DNA of 64,000 nt from Mycobacterium paraense (GCF_002101815.1 NZ_LQPM01000013.1:248001-312000); one strand, 5' to 3'. Shown: positions 27,971 through 35,705, counted from the first letter of the stretch. Translations and numbers: made by a program. Notes: generated by a model not told the origin, from the sequence alone.

Positions 27971-27984
27971 GGGACTTTGTGCCA
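27971..27984. promoter_or_regulatory. DosR-type half-palindrome upstream of acg-like/hydrogenase operon
   Basis: GGGACTTTGTGCCA has a perfect left half (GGGACTTT) and a weak right half; core match 10 of 14. It lies 88 bp upstream of the acg-like start (27882), the longest distance among the boxes in this window. Confidence 0.6.
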
Positions 27985-27988
27985 ATCC

Positions 27989-29140
27989 CTAGGCCGTGGT
28001 CGCGTGCGGCTGGCGTCGCGCCGCCAGCGCGCCCGCGATCGACGTGCAGGCGATCGTCAGCAGGGCGCCGAACATCAGCGCCGACGCTTCGCCTCTCACC
28101 AGCAGGTGCTCTTGGGTCCCGATCGTGGCCGCGGCCACCGGCACCCCGAGCTGGGCCGCCGACAGCGCCGCCAGCGTCAGCGGCTGGCCGAGCAGCCGTC
28201 CCGCGCAGTGCGCCAGCACGGCGCCCAGTCCCAGCCCGATGCCCAGCAGGATCAGCATCGGATGCGAACCCAATTCGCGCACTTGCAGCGAGGCGCCCAG
28301 CCAGACGAAGAACAGCGGGCTGAAGAACCCCTCGGTGATGCCGAACAGCTGGCGGGCCAGCCGGTGCGGTTCGCCGACCAGCGCGATCACCAGCCCGAAC
28401 GCGAAGCCCGCCAGCATGATCGACACGTGCGTGTCGGTGGCCAGCGCCGCCAGGGTGAACAGCACGACCAGGTTCGTCCGCAGTTCCAGCGCGAAGCGGC
28501 GGTCCTCGGAGTACCGGTGCAGGCGCCGGCGCAGCCCCCTGCGGTCGGCCACCCGCAGCAGCAGATACAGCACCACCGCGCAGCCCGCGATCGCGAGCCC
28601 GCCGAGCGCGGCGATCGGCGCGCGCTTCAGGTCAATCACCAACGGCAGCAACACGATACACGCGGCGTCGGCGATGGCGATCTGCACGGTCACCGACAGC
28701 ACATCCGGTCCCTGCAGCCGCAGCGAATCGATCACCGGCAGGGCCAGCGCCGCCGACGACGAGGCCATCAGGACCGCGTACAGCGCCGCGTGGCCGGTGT
28801 GGAACGCCGCCGCCAGTCCCACACCCAGGGCCGCGGCCACGGCGCCGACGACGACCGCCCGCACCAGCGCCCGCGGCGCCGCCGAGCGCAGCTTGGGATC
28901 GCGCACCGGAACGTGGGTGCCGACCACGAACATGACCAGTGCGAAACCGATGTTCGCCAACAACTGAAAGGTGGGGTTGGCGTCGTCGACGACGCCGAAA
29001 CCGGTCTTGCCGATGACGAGGCCCACGGCCAGCTCGCCGATGATGACCGGGATCTGCAGGCGCGGCAGCGACGCCAGCAGCGGACCGGCGAATCCCACCG
29101 CGGTCAGCAGCGCCAGCGTGTGGAAGCCGAACCCGTGCAC
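27989..29140 (-). CDS. CPA2-family cation/proton antiporter (Kef/NhaS-like), membrane
   Basis: The 383-residue protein has about 10-12 predicted transmembrane segments and no obvious C-terminal regulatory domain. Typical CPA2 segments are IPVIIGELAVGLVIGKTGFG near residue 30, MASSSAALALPVID near residue 125 and FFSPLFFVWLGASLQ near 280. Members exchange Na+/K+ for H+. The start is GTG at 29140. It sits just before the DosR half-site but reads leftward towards it, so it is probably not controlled by that box. The last bases before the acg-like promoter are shared. Ion-pair specificity cannot be read. Confidence 0.85.
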   Translation of the reverse strand: MHGFGFHTLALLTAVGFAGPLLASLPRLQIPVIIGELAVGLVIGKTGFGVVDDANPTFQLLANIGFALVMFVVGTHVPVRDPKLRSAAPRALVRAVVVGAVAAALGVGLAAAFHTGHAALYAVLMASSSAALALPVIDSLRLQGPDVLSVTVQIAIADAACIVLLPLVIDLKRAPIAALGGLAIAGCAVVLYLLLRVADRRGLRRRLHRYSEDRRFALELRTNLVVLFTLAALATDTHVSIMLAGFAFGLVIALVGEPHRLARQLFGITEGFFSPLFFVWLGASLQVRELGSHPMLILLGIGLGLGAVLAHCAGRLLGQPLTLAALSAAQLGVPVAAATIGTQEHLLVRGEASALMFGALLTIACTSIAGALAARRQPHATTA

Positions 29141-29245
29141 GTCAGCGGCCCTTCAGCGCGGTCAGCACCAGGTCATTCTGCATCCCGGTTCGTCGCCGGC
29201 ACGCACATGGCGCCCGGAGAGTCTCGCTACGGCGTTTTCACCGCC

Positions 29246-30184
29246 CTAGGCCGGAAACTCGTCGCTGACCGGCCATCCGCACATCTCGAGATGTCGCTTG
29301 ACGCGTTCGACCTCATCGGGTGCGGGCATCTGGTCCGTGATTTTGCTGATCATGACCCGGATGGTCGTTGCGTCCACGGGCACGTCGCCATGCTCGACGA
29401 GCTCGGCCGCGATCTGCATGACCTCCCGGTCGGACAGGCGCCGCCGCAGCAGCGCCAGCAACGGGAAGGTGTCGGTCGCCGGTATCCCGCCGGGGTAGCC
29501 GGCGCGTAGGAACCCCACAATCCGTGCGATGACGCCGGAAACGGACATCGGCTCTCCTCGGGCCTGGAAGATGACTCGACGTCCGATCTCGACGGCGTGG
29601 TCGGCGAAGCGTTCGTAGTACCGGCCGAGCAGGGTGACGTCGATGGTGGCGGCCACGCCGTGGTTCCACGGTCGGTCCATCATCAAGGTGAAGAGCTGGC
29701 GGTGCAGCTCGTCCATCGCGTCGTCGTCGCGCCGCATGCGGGCGGCCGCGACCGGGTCGCGGGCGCGCACGACGCGTCCGGCGACGTTGCTGAGATCGAC
29801 GGCGATGCGACCCATTTCGGAGAAGTGGCCGACCGCCTCCTCGGGCAGGGCGCGGGCGGGGTAACGGCGGCGGGCGATTTCGGCCACGTGCGACGCCAAG
29901 GCACCCATGCGCTGGGCGTCGGCGATGTTCTTGAGGTCGCCTACGACGACCCGGAGGTCCCCGGCCACGGGGGCTTGAAGCGCCAACAGCGCCAAAGCCT
30001 TCCGCTGGGCGTGGGCACCCTGGCGCACGATCTTGTGGTGGTCGTTGACCACGCCTCCGGCGAGCGACCCATCGGCGTGCAACAGCGCGTGCGTCGCGCG
30101 CTGCATCGCACCACCGGCGCGCGCGCACATGTCGGCGACGGAGGCGGTCAGAGCCTCCAGTTGCCGATGGAACGCGGTACGCAT
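29246..30184 (-). CDS. PhoU-DUF3349 fusion protein
   Basis: The 312-residue protein has a PhoU-type helical domain (about 1-215: [31 protein letters not shown], then DIEL-like repeats ending [20 protein letters not shown]), continuous with a mycobacterial DUF3349 domain (about 225-312: [34 protein letters not shown] then TKITDQ-type [21 protein letters not shown]). In other genomes DUF3349 proteins stand alone. The junction reads GCC CGA GGA GAG CCG ATG: CGA is one transition from a TGA stop, and GGAGAGCCG is a ribosome-binding site before the old ATG. PhoU regulates Pst phosphate uptake and PhoR; no pst gene is near. Confidence 0.8.
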   Translation of the reverse strand: MRTAFHRQLEALTASVADMCARAGGAMQRATHALLHADGSLAGGVVNDHHKIVRQGAHAQRKALALLALQAPVAGDLRVVVGDLKNIADAQRMGALASHVAEIARRRYPARALPEEAVGHFSEMGRIAVDLSNVAGRVVRARDPVAAARMRRDDDAMDELHRQLFTLMMDRPWNHGVAATIDVTLLGRYYERFADHAVEIGRRVIFQARGEPMSVSGVIARIVGFLRAGYPGGIPATDTFPLLALLRRRLSDREVMQIAAELVEHGDVPVDATTIRVMISKITDQMPAPDEVERVKRHLEMCGWPVSDEFPA

Positions 30185-30218
30185 GTGCGCCCACACTAAG
30201 GCGGCCGTTGCTGCGCGA

Positions 30219-30234
30219 CAACGACTTTGGCCGG
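30219..30234. promoter_or_regulatory. Possible DosR half-site upstream of phoU fusion
   Basis: CAACGACTTTGGCCGG contains CGACTTTGGCC, resembling one half of the DosR palindrome, 35-50 bp before the PhoU-DUF3349 start. Only weak evidence; the PhoU-DUF3349 gene would be the target if real. Confidence 0.28.
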
Positions 30235-30433
30235 TGACAGCACTCGTTGCCACCCTCTCCGCAGTCGGGACGCACGCGGGCATCGCGGCAGCCGCGGTCA
30301 CCGCCCGAATGTCCCCCGGAGGCCATTTCCGCTGGTAGACCCCTACCGGAATCGGCGCCGTTGGCAGAAGATGGTGTATGCGCACGGCGGTGACCGCCGC
30401 CGTCGGGTCGATGACCGGATGAAGGGGCCCGCC

Positions 30434-30814
30434 ATGTTCCTCCCACTCTCCTTCCCAGGCCGGCTGATTGTCGGCGCCATTTCAGCGGGCGCGCTGTTGT
30501 GTGCGGGCGCGGCGACCGCCGCGGCCGACCCGCCGCCGCGGCCGGCCAATTGCACGGCCGGCGACGTCGCCGGGGTGGCTGCGAGCGTCGCGGCGTCGCT
30601 GTCGACCTACCTGTTCACCCACCCGGACGTGAACGGGTTCTATACCGGTCTGCAGGATCGCCCGAAAGATCAGATCCGCGACGATGTCCAGAATTACTTC
30701 GCCGCCAACCCGCAAGAGCAAGCCGACCTGGAGAACATCCGCCAGCCGCTGGTCGACGTCCGGCAGCGCTGCCAGTGGACCCCGCTGGTCGGGGAACCCG
30801 GCGTCACGCCCTAG
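30434..30814 (+). CDS. Secreted hemophore-like heme-binding protein
   Basis: The 126-residue protein has a signal peptide (hydrophobic core [15 protein letters not shown], cleavage after Ala31 before DPPP) and a mature region of the mycobacterial hemophore-related family: Cys40 in ANCTAGDV and Cys113 in RQRCQW, likely a disulfide, with [15 protein letters not shown] between. Members include Rv0203-like heme carriers and numerous paralogues without shown heme binding. The ATG at 30434 follows AAGGGGCCCGCC; an ATG at 30419 lacks a ribosome-binding site. Followed after 27 bp by another small secreted protein. Confidence 0.83.
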   Translation: MFLPLSFPGRLIVGAISAGALLCAGAATAAADPPPRPANCTAGDVAGVAASVAASLSTYLFTHPDVNGFYTGLQDRPKDQIRDDVQNYFAANPQEQADLENIRQPLVDVRQRCQWTPLVGEPGVTP

Positions 30815-30841
30815 GGGCGGTGTAGGGGAAAGGAGATGACC

Positions 30842-31141
30842 ATGAATCTGTCGGTGCGTTCGTGGGCCGCCGCGGGGATCACCACGTTGGCTCTCACGGC
30901 GATCCCCGAGATGTACGCCGTCCTGCAGCCCCCCGGTGTGGCCAATGCCGACGTCTGTGCGAGCGTCGGCCGGCGCGTTTCGGTGAGCGGGTGCACCAAC
31001 GTGGCCGACACGGTCGACACCTACGCGCCGCCGCCGGGCGATTATGCGCCGCTGCCGCAGGACTTTCCGCCGCCGCCACCGCCGAACGTGAGCGTCTGCG
31101 CCGGAGTGGGCCGGCGAATCCATGTGAGCGGCTGCACGTAG
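30842..31141 (+). CDS. Small secreted protein with duplicated VCxxVGRRxxVSGCT motif
   Basis: The 99-residue protein has a signal peptide (1-36, cleavage after ANA) and two copies of a 15-residue motif, VCASVGRRVSVSGCT (38-52) and VCAGVGRRIHVSGCT (85-99), separated by a proline-rich linker (PPPGDYAPLP to PPPPPPN). Twelve of the 15 residues match. Each copy has two cysteines 11 residues apart, giving either intra-motif or cross-motif disulfides. The ATG at 30842 has AAGGAG 6 bases before it; the ATG at 30836 abuts that site. No family recognised. Downstream of and probably in an operon with the hemophore-like gene. Confidence 0.72.
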   Translation: MNLSVRSWAAAGITTLALTAIPEMYAVLQPPGVANADVCASVGRRVSVSGCTNVADTVDTYAPPPGDYAPLPQDFPPPPPPNVSVCAGVGRRIHVSGCT

Positions 31142-31156
31142 CAGCGCCGGCCGGGA

Positions 31157-31471
31157 CTAGCCGTCCGACTCGTCGGATTCCTTCTCGTCCGAATCCTTAT
31201 CGTCCGAATCCTTCTCGTCGGAATCCTTCTCGTCCGAATCCTTCTCGGTGTTTTCGGACTTGTCGGAGTCCTGGGACTCGTCGGATTTCTCGGACTTGGC
31301 GGACTCGTCGACCTTGTCGGCGAACTTCGTCAGCAGCCCGGCCAGTGCGCGGGCCTCCCGGGGCGCCAACAGATCCTCGAATACCCTTTTGTCACTGTCC
31401 GAGATGCGCTCGACGCAAACCGCGTTGCTCTTGACACTGACGTCCCACCGGCCCTCCTCTTGACGAACCAT
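31157..31471 (-). CDS. Acidic DSDEK-repeat protein
   Basis: The 104-residue protein has an ordinary N-terminal half (residues 1-53, including KRVFEDLLAPREARALAGLLTKFADKV) and a tail almost entirely of D, S, E and K (54-104). The last 30 residues are tandem DSDEK-type units encoded by nearly identical 15-bp DNA repeats. The N-terminal segment suggests a small helical domain. No signal peptide. Function unknown; the repeat number could vary between strains. Confidence 0.66.
   Translation of the reverse strand: MVRQEEGRWDVSVKSNAVCVERISDSDKRVFEDLLAPREARALAGLLTKFADKVDESAKSEKSDESQDSDKSENTEKDSDEKDSDEKDSDDKDSDEKESDESDG
31164..31240. repeat. 15-bp tandem coding repeats (DSDEK units)
   Basis: The plus strand has GTCCGAATCCTTCTC-type units, with variants such as TCGGATTCC, in an uninterrupted array of about five copies (31164-31240). 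They are in frame with the acidic repeat protein. Slippage would change tail length without breaking the frame. Confidence 0.8.
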
Positions 31472-31577
31472 GCGATCCCACCTTCCGACGCTGACTGGCG
31501 TTTAGCAGCCCGACTACTGCGTTAGTTACCCATTTCTGCTGCACGCGCAACCGGCGCGATTTTCGGGGCCGGTGCCG

Positions 31578-32072
31578 TCAGTCGGCGGCGGCGCGGCGAC
31601 TGCGCGGCGCGGCGGAGCGGGGCGGCCGGGAACGCATGTGGTCGCGGGCGCGGCCCATCACGTCACCGAGCGTGCGTACGTCGCGATCGGACAGCGAGTC
31701 GAACAGCAGGTCGCGCACCACTTCGATGTGGCCGGGCAACACCTTGGCGACCCGTGCACGGCCCTTCTTGGTGATGCTGACGACCGTGGCGCGCTGGTCG
31801 TCGCGCGATGCCGCGCGCGTGATGAGGCCTTCCTTTTCCAGTAGGCCGGCCTGATGGGTCAGGCCCGAGCGGCTGTACACCACGCCGTCGGCCAGCTCGG
31901 TCATGGTGAGTGGGCGCTGCGCGTCGGCAAGTTTGGCCAAAATCTCGAATTGCACGTAACTCAGATTGCCGTCGGCCTGCAGTTGCTGTCGCACCTCGTA
32001 CTGCAGCAGGCTGACGGCCTCCATCAAGGCGAAGTAGGTCCGCAGCTGCACGGGGTTGAGAGCCTTGGCCAC
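31578..32072 (-). CDS. MarR-family transcriptional regulator
   Basis: The 164-residue winged-helix regulator has LTMTELADGVVYSRSGLTHQAGLLEKEGLITR (about 75-106), the recognition helix and wing with DDQRATVVSITKKG. Preceded by a palindrome GCTTCGA-CA-TCGAAGT 14 bp upstream of its ATG, which also occurs twice before the quinone-reductase gene, so it is predicted to repress itself and the SDR-quinone reductase operon. The ligand may be a phenolic or quinone-like compound (typical for MarR, inference). Confidence 0.88.
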   Translation of the reverse strand: MAKALNPVQLRTYFALMEAVSLLQYEVRQQLQADGNLSYVQFEILAKLADAQRPLTMTELADGVVYSRSGLTHQAGLLEKEGLITRAASRDDQRATVVSITKKGRARVAKVLPGHIEVVRDLLFDSLSDRDVRTLGDVMGRARDHMRSRPPRSAAPRSRRAAAD

Positions 32073-32085
32073 TCCTCGACCCTAG

Positions 32086-32103
32086 TGCTTCGACATCGAA
32101 GTG
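32086..32103. promoter_or_regulatory. MarR operator copy 1 (at marR promoter)
   Basis: Arms GCTTCGA (32087-32093) and TCGAAGT (32096-32102) around CA; 14-15 bp upstream of the MarR ATG and just after the SDR stop, in position to block transcription of the regulator. Confidence 0.82.
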
Positions 32104-32104
32104 T

Positions 32105-32878
32105 TCAGCGGTAGCGCGTGGCGAGTTCGGGGCTTTGCGCGCCGAAGGCGGCGAGGTCGGCCCGGAACACCGCGTCCAACAGGCTCGCGTCCTCGACGCC
32201 GGGGGCGCAGACCGTCTCGCCCAACTGCAGGCCCCGCAAGCTGGCGGTGACGACGTCCTCGGCGCTCATCCGAGGCACCGCGCTGAGGTCCATGTTCTGA
32301 CGTTCGTGGAACTCGGTCGCCACCACCCCGGGGCAGACCACCTGCACGACGACTCCGGTCCCGTCGAGCTCGGCGCCGAGGGTCTGCGACATCGCGACGA
32401 GGTACGCCAGGGTTCCCCCGTAGACGGCGCGGCGGGGCAGCTGGGAGTGCGGGGCGGGACCGCTGAAGGCGATCATGCCCGCCATGTTGATGATCGCGCC
32501 CGCACCGCGCTCCAGCATCCCGGGGACCGCGGCGCGGGTAAGCATCGTGGGGGCAAGGACTTTCACGTTCACAAGTTCGACGGCCTTGGCCGCGGGCAGC
32601 TCGGCCAACGGCATGTAGTGGGCGACGCCGGCGTTGTTGACCAGCATCGTCAACGGCTCGGCGGCGCAGATCTCGGCGACCCGGGCGACGTCGTCGCCGT
32701 TCGCAAGGTCCGCGACCACGGTTCGGACCATCACTTCGGGGTGGGCGGCCGCGAACTCCGCCAACCGCTCCGCGCGCCTGCCCACGATGATCAGGTCGTA
32801 GCCGTCGGCGGCGAGGCGTTCGGCGTACGCCCGGCCGATTCCCGAGGTGGCGCCGGTGACGAGTGCGAGCTTTCCCAT
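32105..32878 (-). CDS. SDR-family dehydrogenase-like protein with catalytic Lys replaced
   Basis: The 257-residue Rossmann protein has the NAD(P)-binding TGATSGIG (residue 8) and NNAGVA, and an active-site region NMAGMIAFSG ... VYGGTLAYL. In classical SDRs the segment is YxxxK; here Tyr153 is present but the fourth position is Leu157 (codon CTG). Lys normally lowers the Tyr pKa and binds the ribose, so catalysis may be altered or lost. Starts after GGAAGGGAACAGC. Follows the quinone reductase gene by 73 bp on the same strand, in the MarR-controlled operon. Confidence 0.82.
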   Translation of the reverse strand: MGKLALVTGATSGIGRAYAERLAADGYDLIIVGRRAERLAEFAAAHPEVMVRTVVADLANGDDVARVAEICAAEPLTMLVNNAGVAHYMPLAELPAAKAVELVNVKVLAPTMLTRAAVPGMLERGAGAIINMAGMIAFSGPAPHSQLPRRAVYGGTLAYLVAMSQTLGAELDGTGVVVQVVCPGVVATEFHERQNMDLSAVPRMSAEDVVTASLRGLQLGETVCAPGVEDASLLDAVFRADLAAFGAQSPELATRYR

Positions 32879-32951
32879 GATGCTGTTCCCTTCCGAGTGG
32901 GGCCGCCGCGAGCGACGGCCCCACCTCGCTGAATGTGGTTGTGGGAGTCGG

Positions 32952-33896
32952 TTACTGGTCGGCGGGGACGAGGATGGTCTTGCCGTGCAGGCGGCCGGCA
33001 TCGGAGGCGGCGTGCACGGCCGCGGCCTGCTCGAGCGGGCGGCGGTCGGCGACCTCGATGCGCAATTGCCCCTCGTCGACGCGACGGACCAGCCCGGCGA
33101 GCTGGGCGGCGTCGCTGCGGACGAAGATCCGCTGCGTGCGGACCCCCCGCGGCGGGTTGTCCGGCCCGAAAACCATGGTGCCGACGTGGACGCCGCCGTC
33201 GGCCACCACGCCGATGAGGGCGTCGGTTTGCTCGTCGGTGGTGCTGACCAGGTTGAGCACGACGTCGAACGGCGCACCCTCGACGTGGATCGGCGAGTGG
33301 GTGTAGTCGATGTAGTCGACGATGCGGGCGGCGCCCAAGCCGCGCAGCCGCTCGGCGTCACGCTCCTTGGCGGTCGCGGTGACCACGGCGCCGGCCCGCT
33401 TGGCCAACTGAACGGCGTACCCGCCGACCGCGCCCGAAGCGCCGTTGATCAAAACCGACTGGCCCTCGGCCAGCCCGGCGATCTCGAACAGCGCCTGCCA
33501 CGCGGTCAGCGCGGCCTCCGGCAACGCTGCCGCGTCGGCCAGCGGCACCGATGTCGGCGCGGCGGCCAGCAAGTCGGCCGGCACCAGCGCGTATTGGGCG
33601 GCGGCACCGTCGGCGTCGAGCGCCAGAAACGCCACGACCGCGTCGCCGACGTTCCAGCCCGCCACGCCCTCGCCGATCTCGGCGACGGTCCCCGCCACGT
33701 CGACGCCGGGAATGTGCGGGAAGCTGATCGTGTACACCTCGGCCAGGTAGCCGCCGCGGATGCCGGCATCCACCGGGTTGAACGAGGTGGCGGCCACCTT
33801 GACCAGCACCTGCCCACGGCCCGGCACCGGTCGCGGGGCCTCCTCGTACCGCAGAACGTCGCTGTCGCCGTACTCGTGATACCGCACTGCCTTCAT
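32952..33896 (-). CDS. Zinc-less NADPH:quinone oxidoreductase (MDR superfamily)
   Basis: The 314-residue MDR protein starts MKAVRYHEYGDSDVLRYEEAPRPVPG, with GDAVVAFLAL and the nucleotide-binding GASGAVGGYAVQLAKRAGA (about 145-163). No structural-zinc cysteine cluster is visible. It should reduce quinones or alkenals with NADPH. Two MarR-type palindromes lie 21-75 bp upstream. The gene is first in the operon with the SDR, and divergent neighbours are absent: the FAD oxidase further right also reads leftward. Confidence 0.9.
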   Translation of the reverse strand: MKAVRYHEYGDSDVLRYEEAPRPVPGRGQVLVKVAATSFNPVDAGIRGGYLAEVYTISFPHIPGVDVAGTVAEIGEGVAGWNVGDAVVAFLALDADGAAAQYALVPADLLAAAPTSVPLADAAALPEAALTAWQALFEIAGLAEGQSVLINGASGAVGGYAVQLAKRAGAVVTATAKERDAERLRGLGAARIVDYIDYTHSPIHVEGAPFDVVLNLVSTTDEQTDALIGVVADGGVHVGTMVFGPDNPPRGVRTQRIFVRSDAAQLAGLVRRVDEGQLRIEVADRRPLEQAAAVHAASDAGRLHGKTILVPADQ

Positions 33897-33916
33897 GGTG
33901 TCCCTCCTCAGTCATT

Positions 33917-33934
33917 TGCTTCGATCTCGAAGCA
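33917..33934. promoter_or_regulatory. MarR operator copy 2 (quinone reductase promoter)
   Basis: Perfect inverted repeat TGCTTCGA-TC-TCGAAGCA centred 30 bp upstream of the quinone reductase ATG at 33896. Confidence 0.87.
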
Positions 33935-33953
33935 GTTACAGTGCGTGCAACTC

Positions 33954-33969
33954 GCTTCGATGTCGAAGC
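33954..33969. promoter_or_regulatory. MarR operator copy 3 (quinone reductase promoter)
   Basis: Perfect inverted repeat GCTTCGA-TG-TCGAAGC; its centre is 36 bp from that of copy 2 (about 3.4 helical turns) and about 65 bp before the ATG. Copy and copy 2 differ only in their central bases. Confidence 0.87.
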
Positions 33970-33981
33970 AATTCCCGGGCG

Positions 33982-35322
33982 CTAGGTGATCGTCGCCACA
34001 AGCCGCGATGGGGCGAGCCGCTGGTCCGGATCGAGGGCGGCCCTGATGCGGCCGAGACGCTGCAACCCGGGTTGGTCCAGCCCGTCCGCCACCGCGGCAC
34101 GGCCGTCGGCGAACGACGCGGCGGAGCGCCCGATGTCGGCCGGTGTCGTGGCGGTGCGCACTTTCGACAGCCCGTCCTCGGTGCGTGAGCGCGACGCGTC
34201 GTCGGTGGCCAGACCCACCGCGTGCAGCAGGAAGGGGCCGGGCACGGCGGTCATCGCCCCGTCGCGGGCGGGCGCGTCGTTGCCCACGTTGCGCAGCTCG
34301 ACCACCGCCACCGGCGAATCGACCGCGGCGGCGACGTCCAACGCGTCCGCCGCGACGTCCGGCGCTCCGGGCCCCAGCCATCGCCCCACGCCCAGCGCGG
34401 GAACCGGATTGGGCGGGTCGAGGTGGATCTGGGCCAGCCGGGCCGCGTCCGCGGGCGCCCAGCTGCTGTCCACGGCGGGCGGCGGCGCCATCCGCAGGGC
34501 GCGCAGCAGCGGGCCGGCCGCGTCGGCGCCCTGCGGTGAGGCGAACGCCAGATGCACGACCGGGACGCCTTGCAGCGCGGGCGGAAACGCCGGGGAGCCC
34601 GCCGGCGGGTGCAGCACGCTGAGGCTGGTCGAGAGCGCGGCACCGATCTCGTCCATGGCCGTTGCCCAGGCGTCGACAACCGGCCCGAGCGCGTCGACGC
34701 TCCACAATCGATAGCCGGCCCAGAGTTGCTGGGGCGCAATGAGTTCGACGGTCAACGCGGTGGCCACGCCGACGCCGCCCCCGCCGCGAAAGGCCCACAG
34801 CGCCTCGCGATCGATCGCGTTGGCGGCGTCCTCCGGCGCCCGTCGTATCCGCCCGTCGCCGTCGACGTAGTCGACGGCCAGCAGCGCCGAACTGGCCATC
34901 CCGTGCGGGCGGGTCAAAAACCCGACTCCGCCCCCGAACGTGTAGCCGGCGACGGCCACCGTGGGCGAGGTGCCGGCCAGCCCGAGCAGTCCGTGGCGTT
35001 CGGCCAGTGCGTTGACCGCCGCCCAGGTCGCGCCCGCGCCGACGCGGGCCACGCGGGCGTTCGCGTCGATGTGCACCGCGTTCAAGCCCGACGTGTCGAC
35101 GAGCAACCGGTCGGATTCGATCGGCGCACCCGCGCCGTGCCCGCTTGCCTGCACGGCGACTGTGAGGTTGCGTTGCGCGGCCCACCGCACGGCGTGGGCG
35201 ACCTCGTCGGCGGTGCGCGGGTGGGCCACCATCGCCGGGCGCTGCGCCACCGTGGCGTTGTGCGGATTGGTCGCGGCCCGGTATCCCGCGCTGCCCGCTG
35301 GGGAAAACAGATCGGGTCTCAT
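33982..35322 (-). CDS. FAD-linked oxidase (berberine-bridge/VAO type)
   Basis: The 446-residue protein belongs to the VAO/BBE flavoprotein family: FAD-binding segment VAVQASGHGAGAPIESDRLLVDTSGLN (residue 54), GAGATWAAVNALAERHGLLGLAGTSP, and GGGVGFLTRPHG; no N-terminal His/C6-Cys bicovalent ligand is certain. It ends with a BBE-like region. These oxidases act on alcohols, sugars or amines. Overlaps the DUF4267 gene by 4 bp, and lies downstream of it in the TetR-divergent leftward run. Confidence 0.85.
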   Translation of the reverse strand: MRPDLFSPAGSAGYRAATNPHNATVAQRPAMVAHPRTADEVAHAVRWAAQRNLTVAVQASGHGAGAPIESDRLLVDTSGLNAVHIDANARVARVGAGATWAAVNALAERHGLLGLAGTSPTVAVAGYTFGGGVGFLTRPHGMASSALLAVDYVDGDGRIRRAPEDAANAIDREALWAFRGGGGVGVATALTVELIAPQQLWAGYRLWSVDALGPVVDAWATAMDEIGAALSTSLSVLHPPAGSPAFPPALQGVPVVHLAFASPQGADAAGPLLRALRMAPPPAVDSSWAPADAARLAQIHLDPPNPVPALGVGRWLGPGAPDVAADALDVAAAVDSPVAVVELRNVGNDAPARDGAMTAVPGPFLLHAVGLATDDASRSRTEDGLSKVRTATTPADIGRSAASFADGRAAVADGLDQPGLQRLGRIRAALDPDQRLAPSRLVATIT

Positions 35323-35705
35323 CGGGACACCAGCAAGAGCGCGGTCGTGACGAGCATGACGGCGGCGGTGGCGCCGTGGACGCCCCAGGCCACGGACTTG
35401 GAGCCGCCGTTGCGCAGCACGATGGCGGCGTCGGCGATCGGAATGATGGTGGCGGCCAACATCACCCACCCGACCAGGTGGGTGGCGCCCGCGATCATCA
35501 GGATGATGACGAACAGCCCCGTGGCGATGTCGCGTATGCCCTTGACGCTCAGGTAGGCGCCCGCGCCCGGCTGGTCGAGGTCGGGTAGCACGCCGTAGCC
35601 GGCGGCGGCGACGCGCGGCGCGACCAGGAACCGCGCACCGATGAAGATGATTGCCGCGGCGAGGATGCCGGCGAGGACGTAGCCGATGGTGGTGGTGATG
35701 GTCAT
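35319..35705 (-). CDS. DUF4267 small membrane protein
   Basis: The 128-residue protein has four predicted transmembrane helices (about 8-28, 60-78, 80-97, 105-125) and the GVLPDLDQPGAGAYLSVKGIRDIATGL segment of DUF4267. Related proteins have a DUF4267 or DoxX-like role near TetR-regulated oxidoreductases. Function unknown. Overlaps the FAD oxidase start (ATGA). Confidence 0.84.
   Translation of the reverse strand: MTITTTIGYVLAGILAAAIIFIGARFLVAPRVAAAGYGVLPDLDQPGAGAYLSVKGIRDIATGLFVIILMIAGATHLVGWVMLAATIIPIADAAIVLRNGGSKSVAWGVHGATAAVMLVTTALLLVSR

Noticed and set aside
31157..31471. Acidic repeat protein as a wrong-strand artefact
   Set aside because: The plus-strand frame also lies open but is short and Ser/Leu-rich with no start signal; the minus-strand reading has a normal N-terminal half and better start, so it is kept with moderate confidence.
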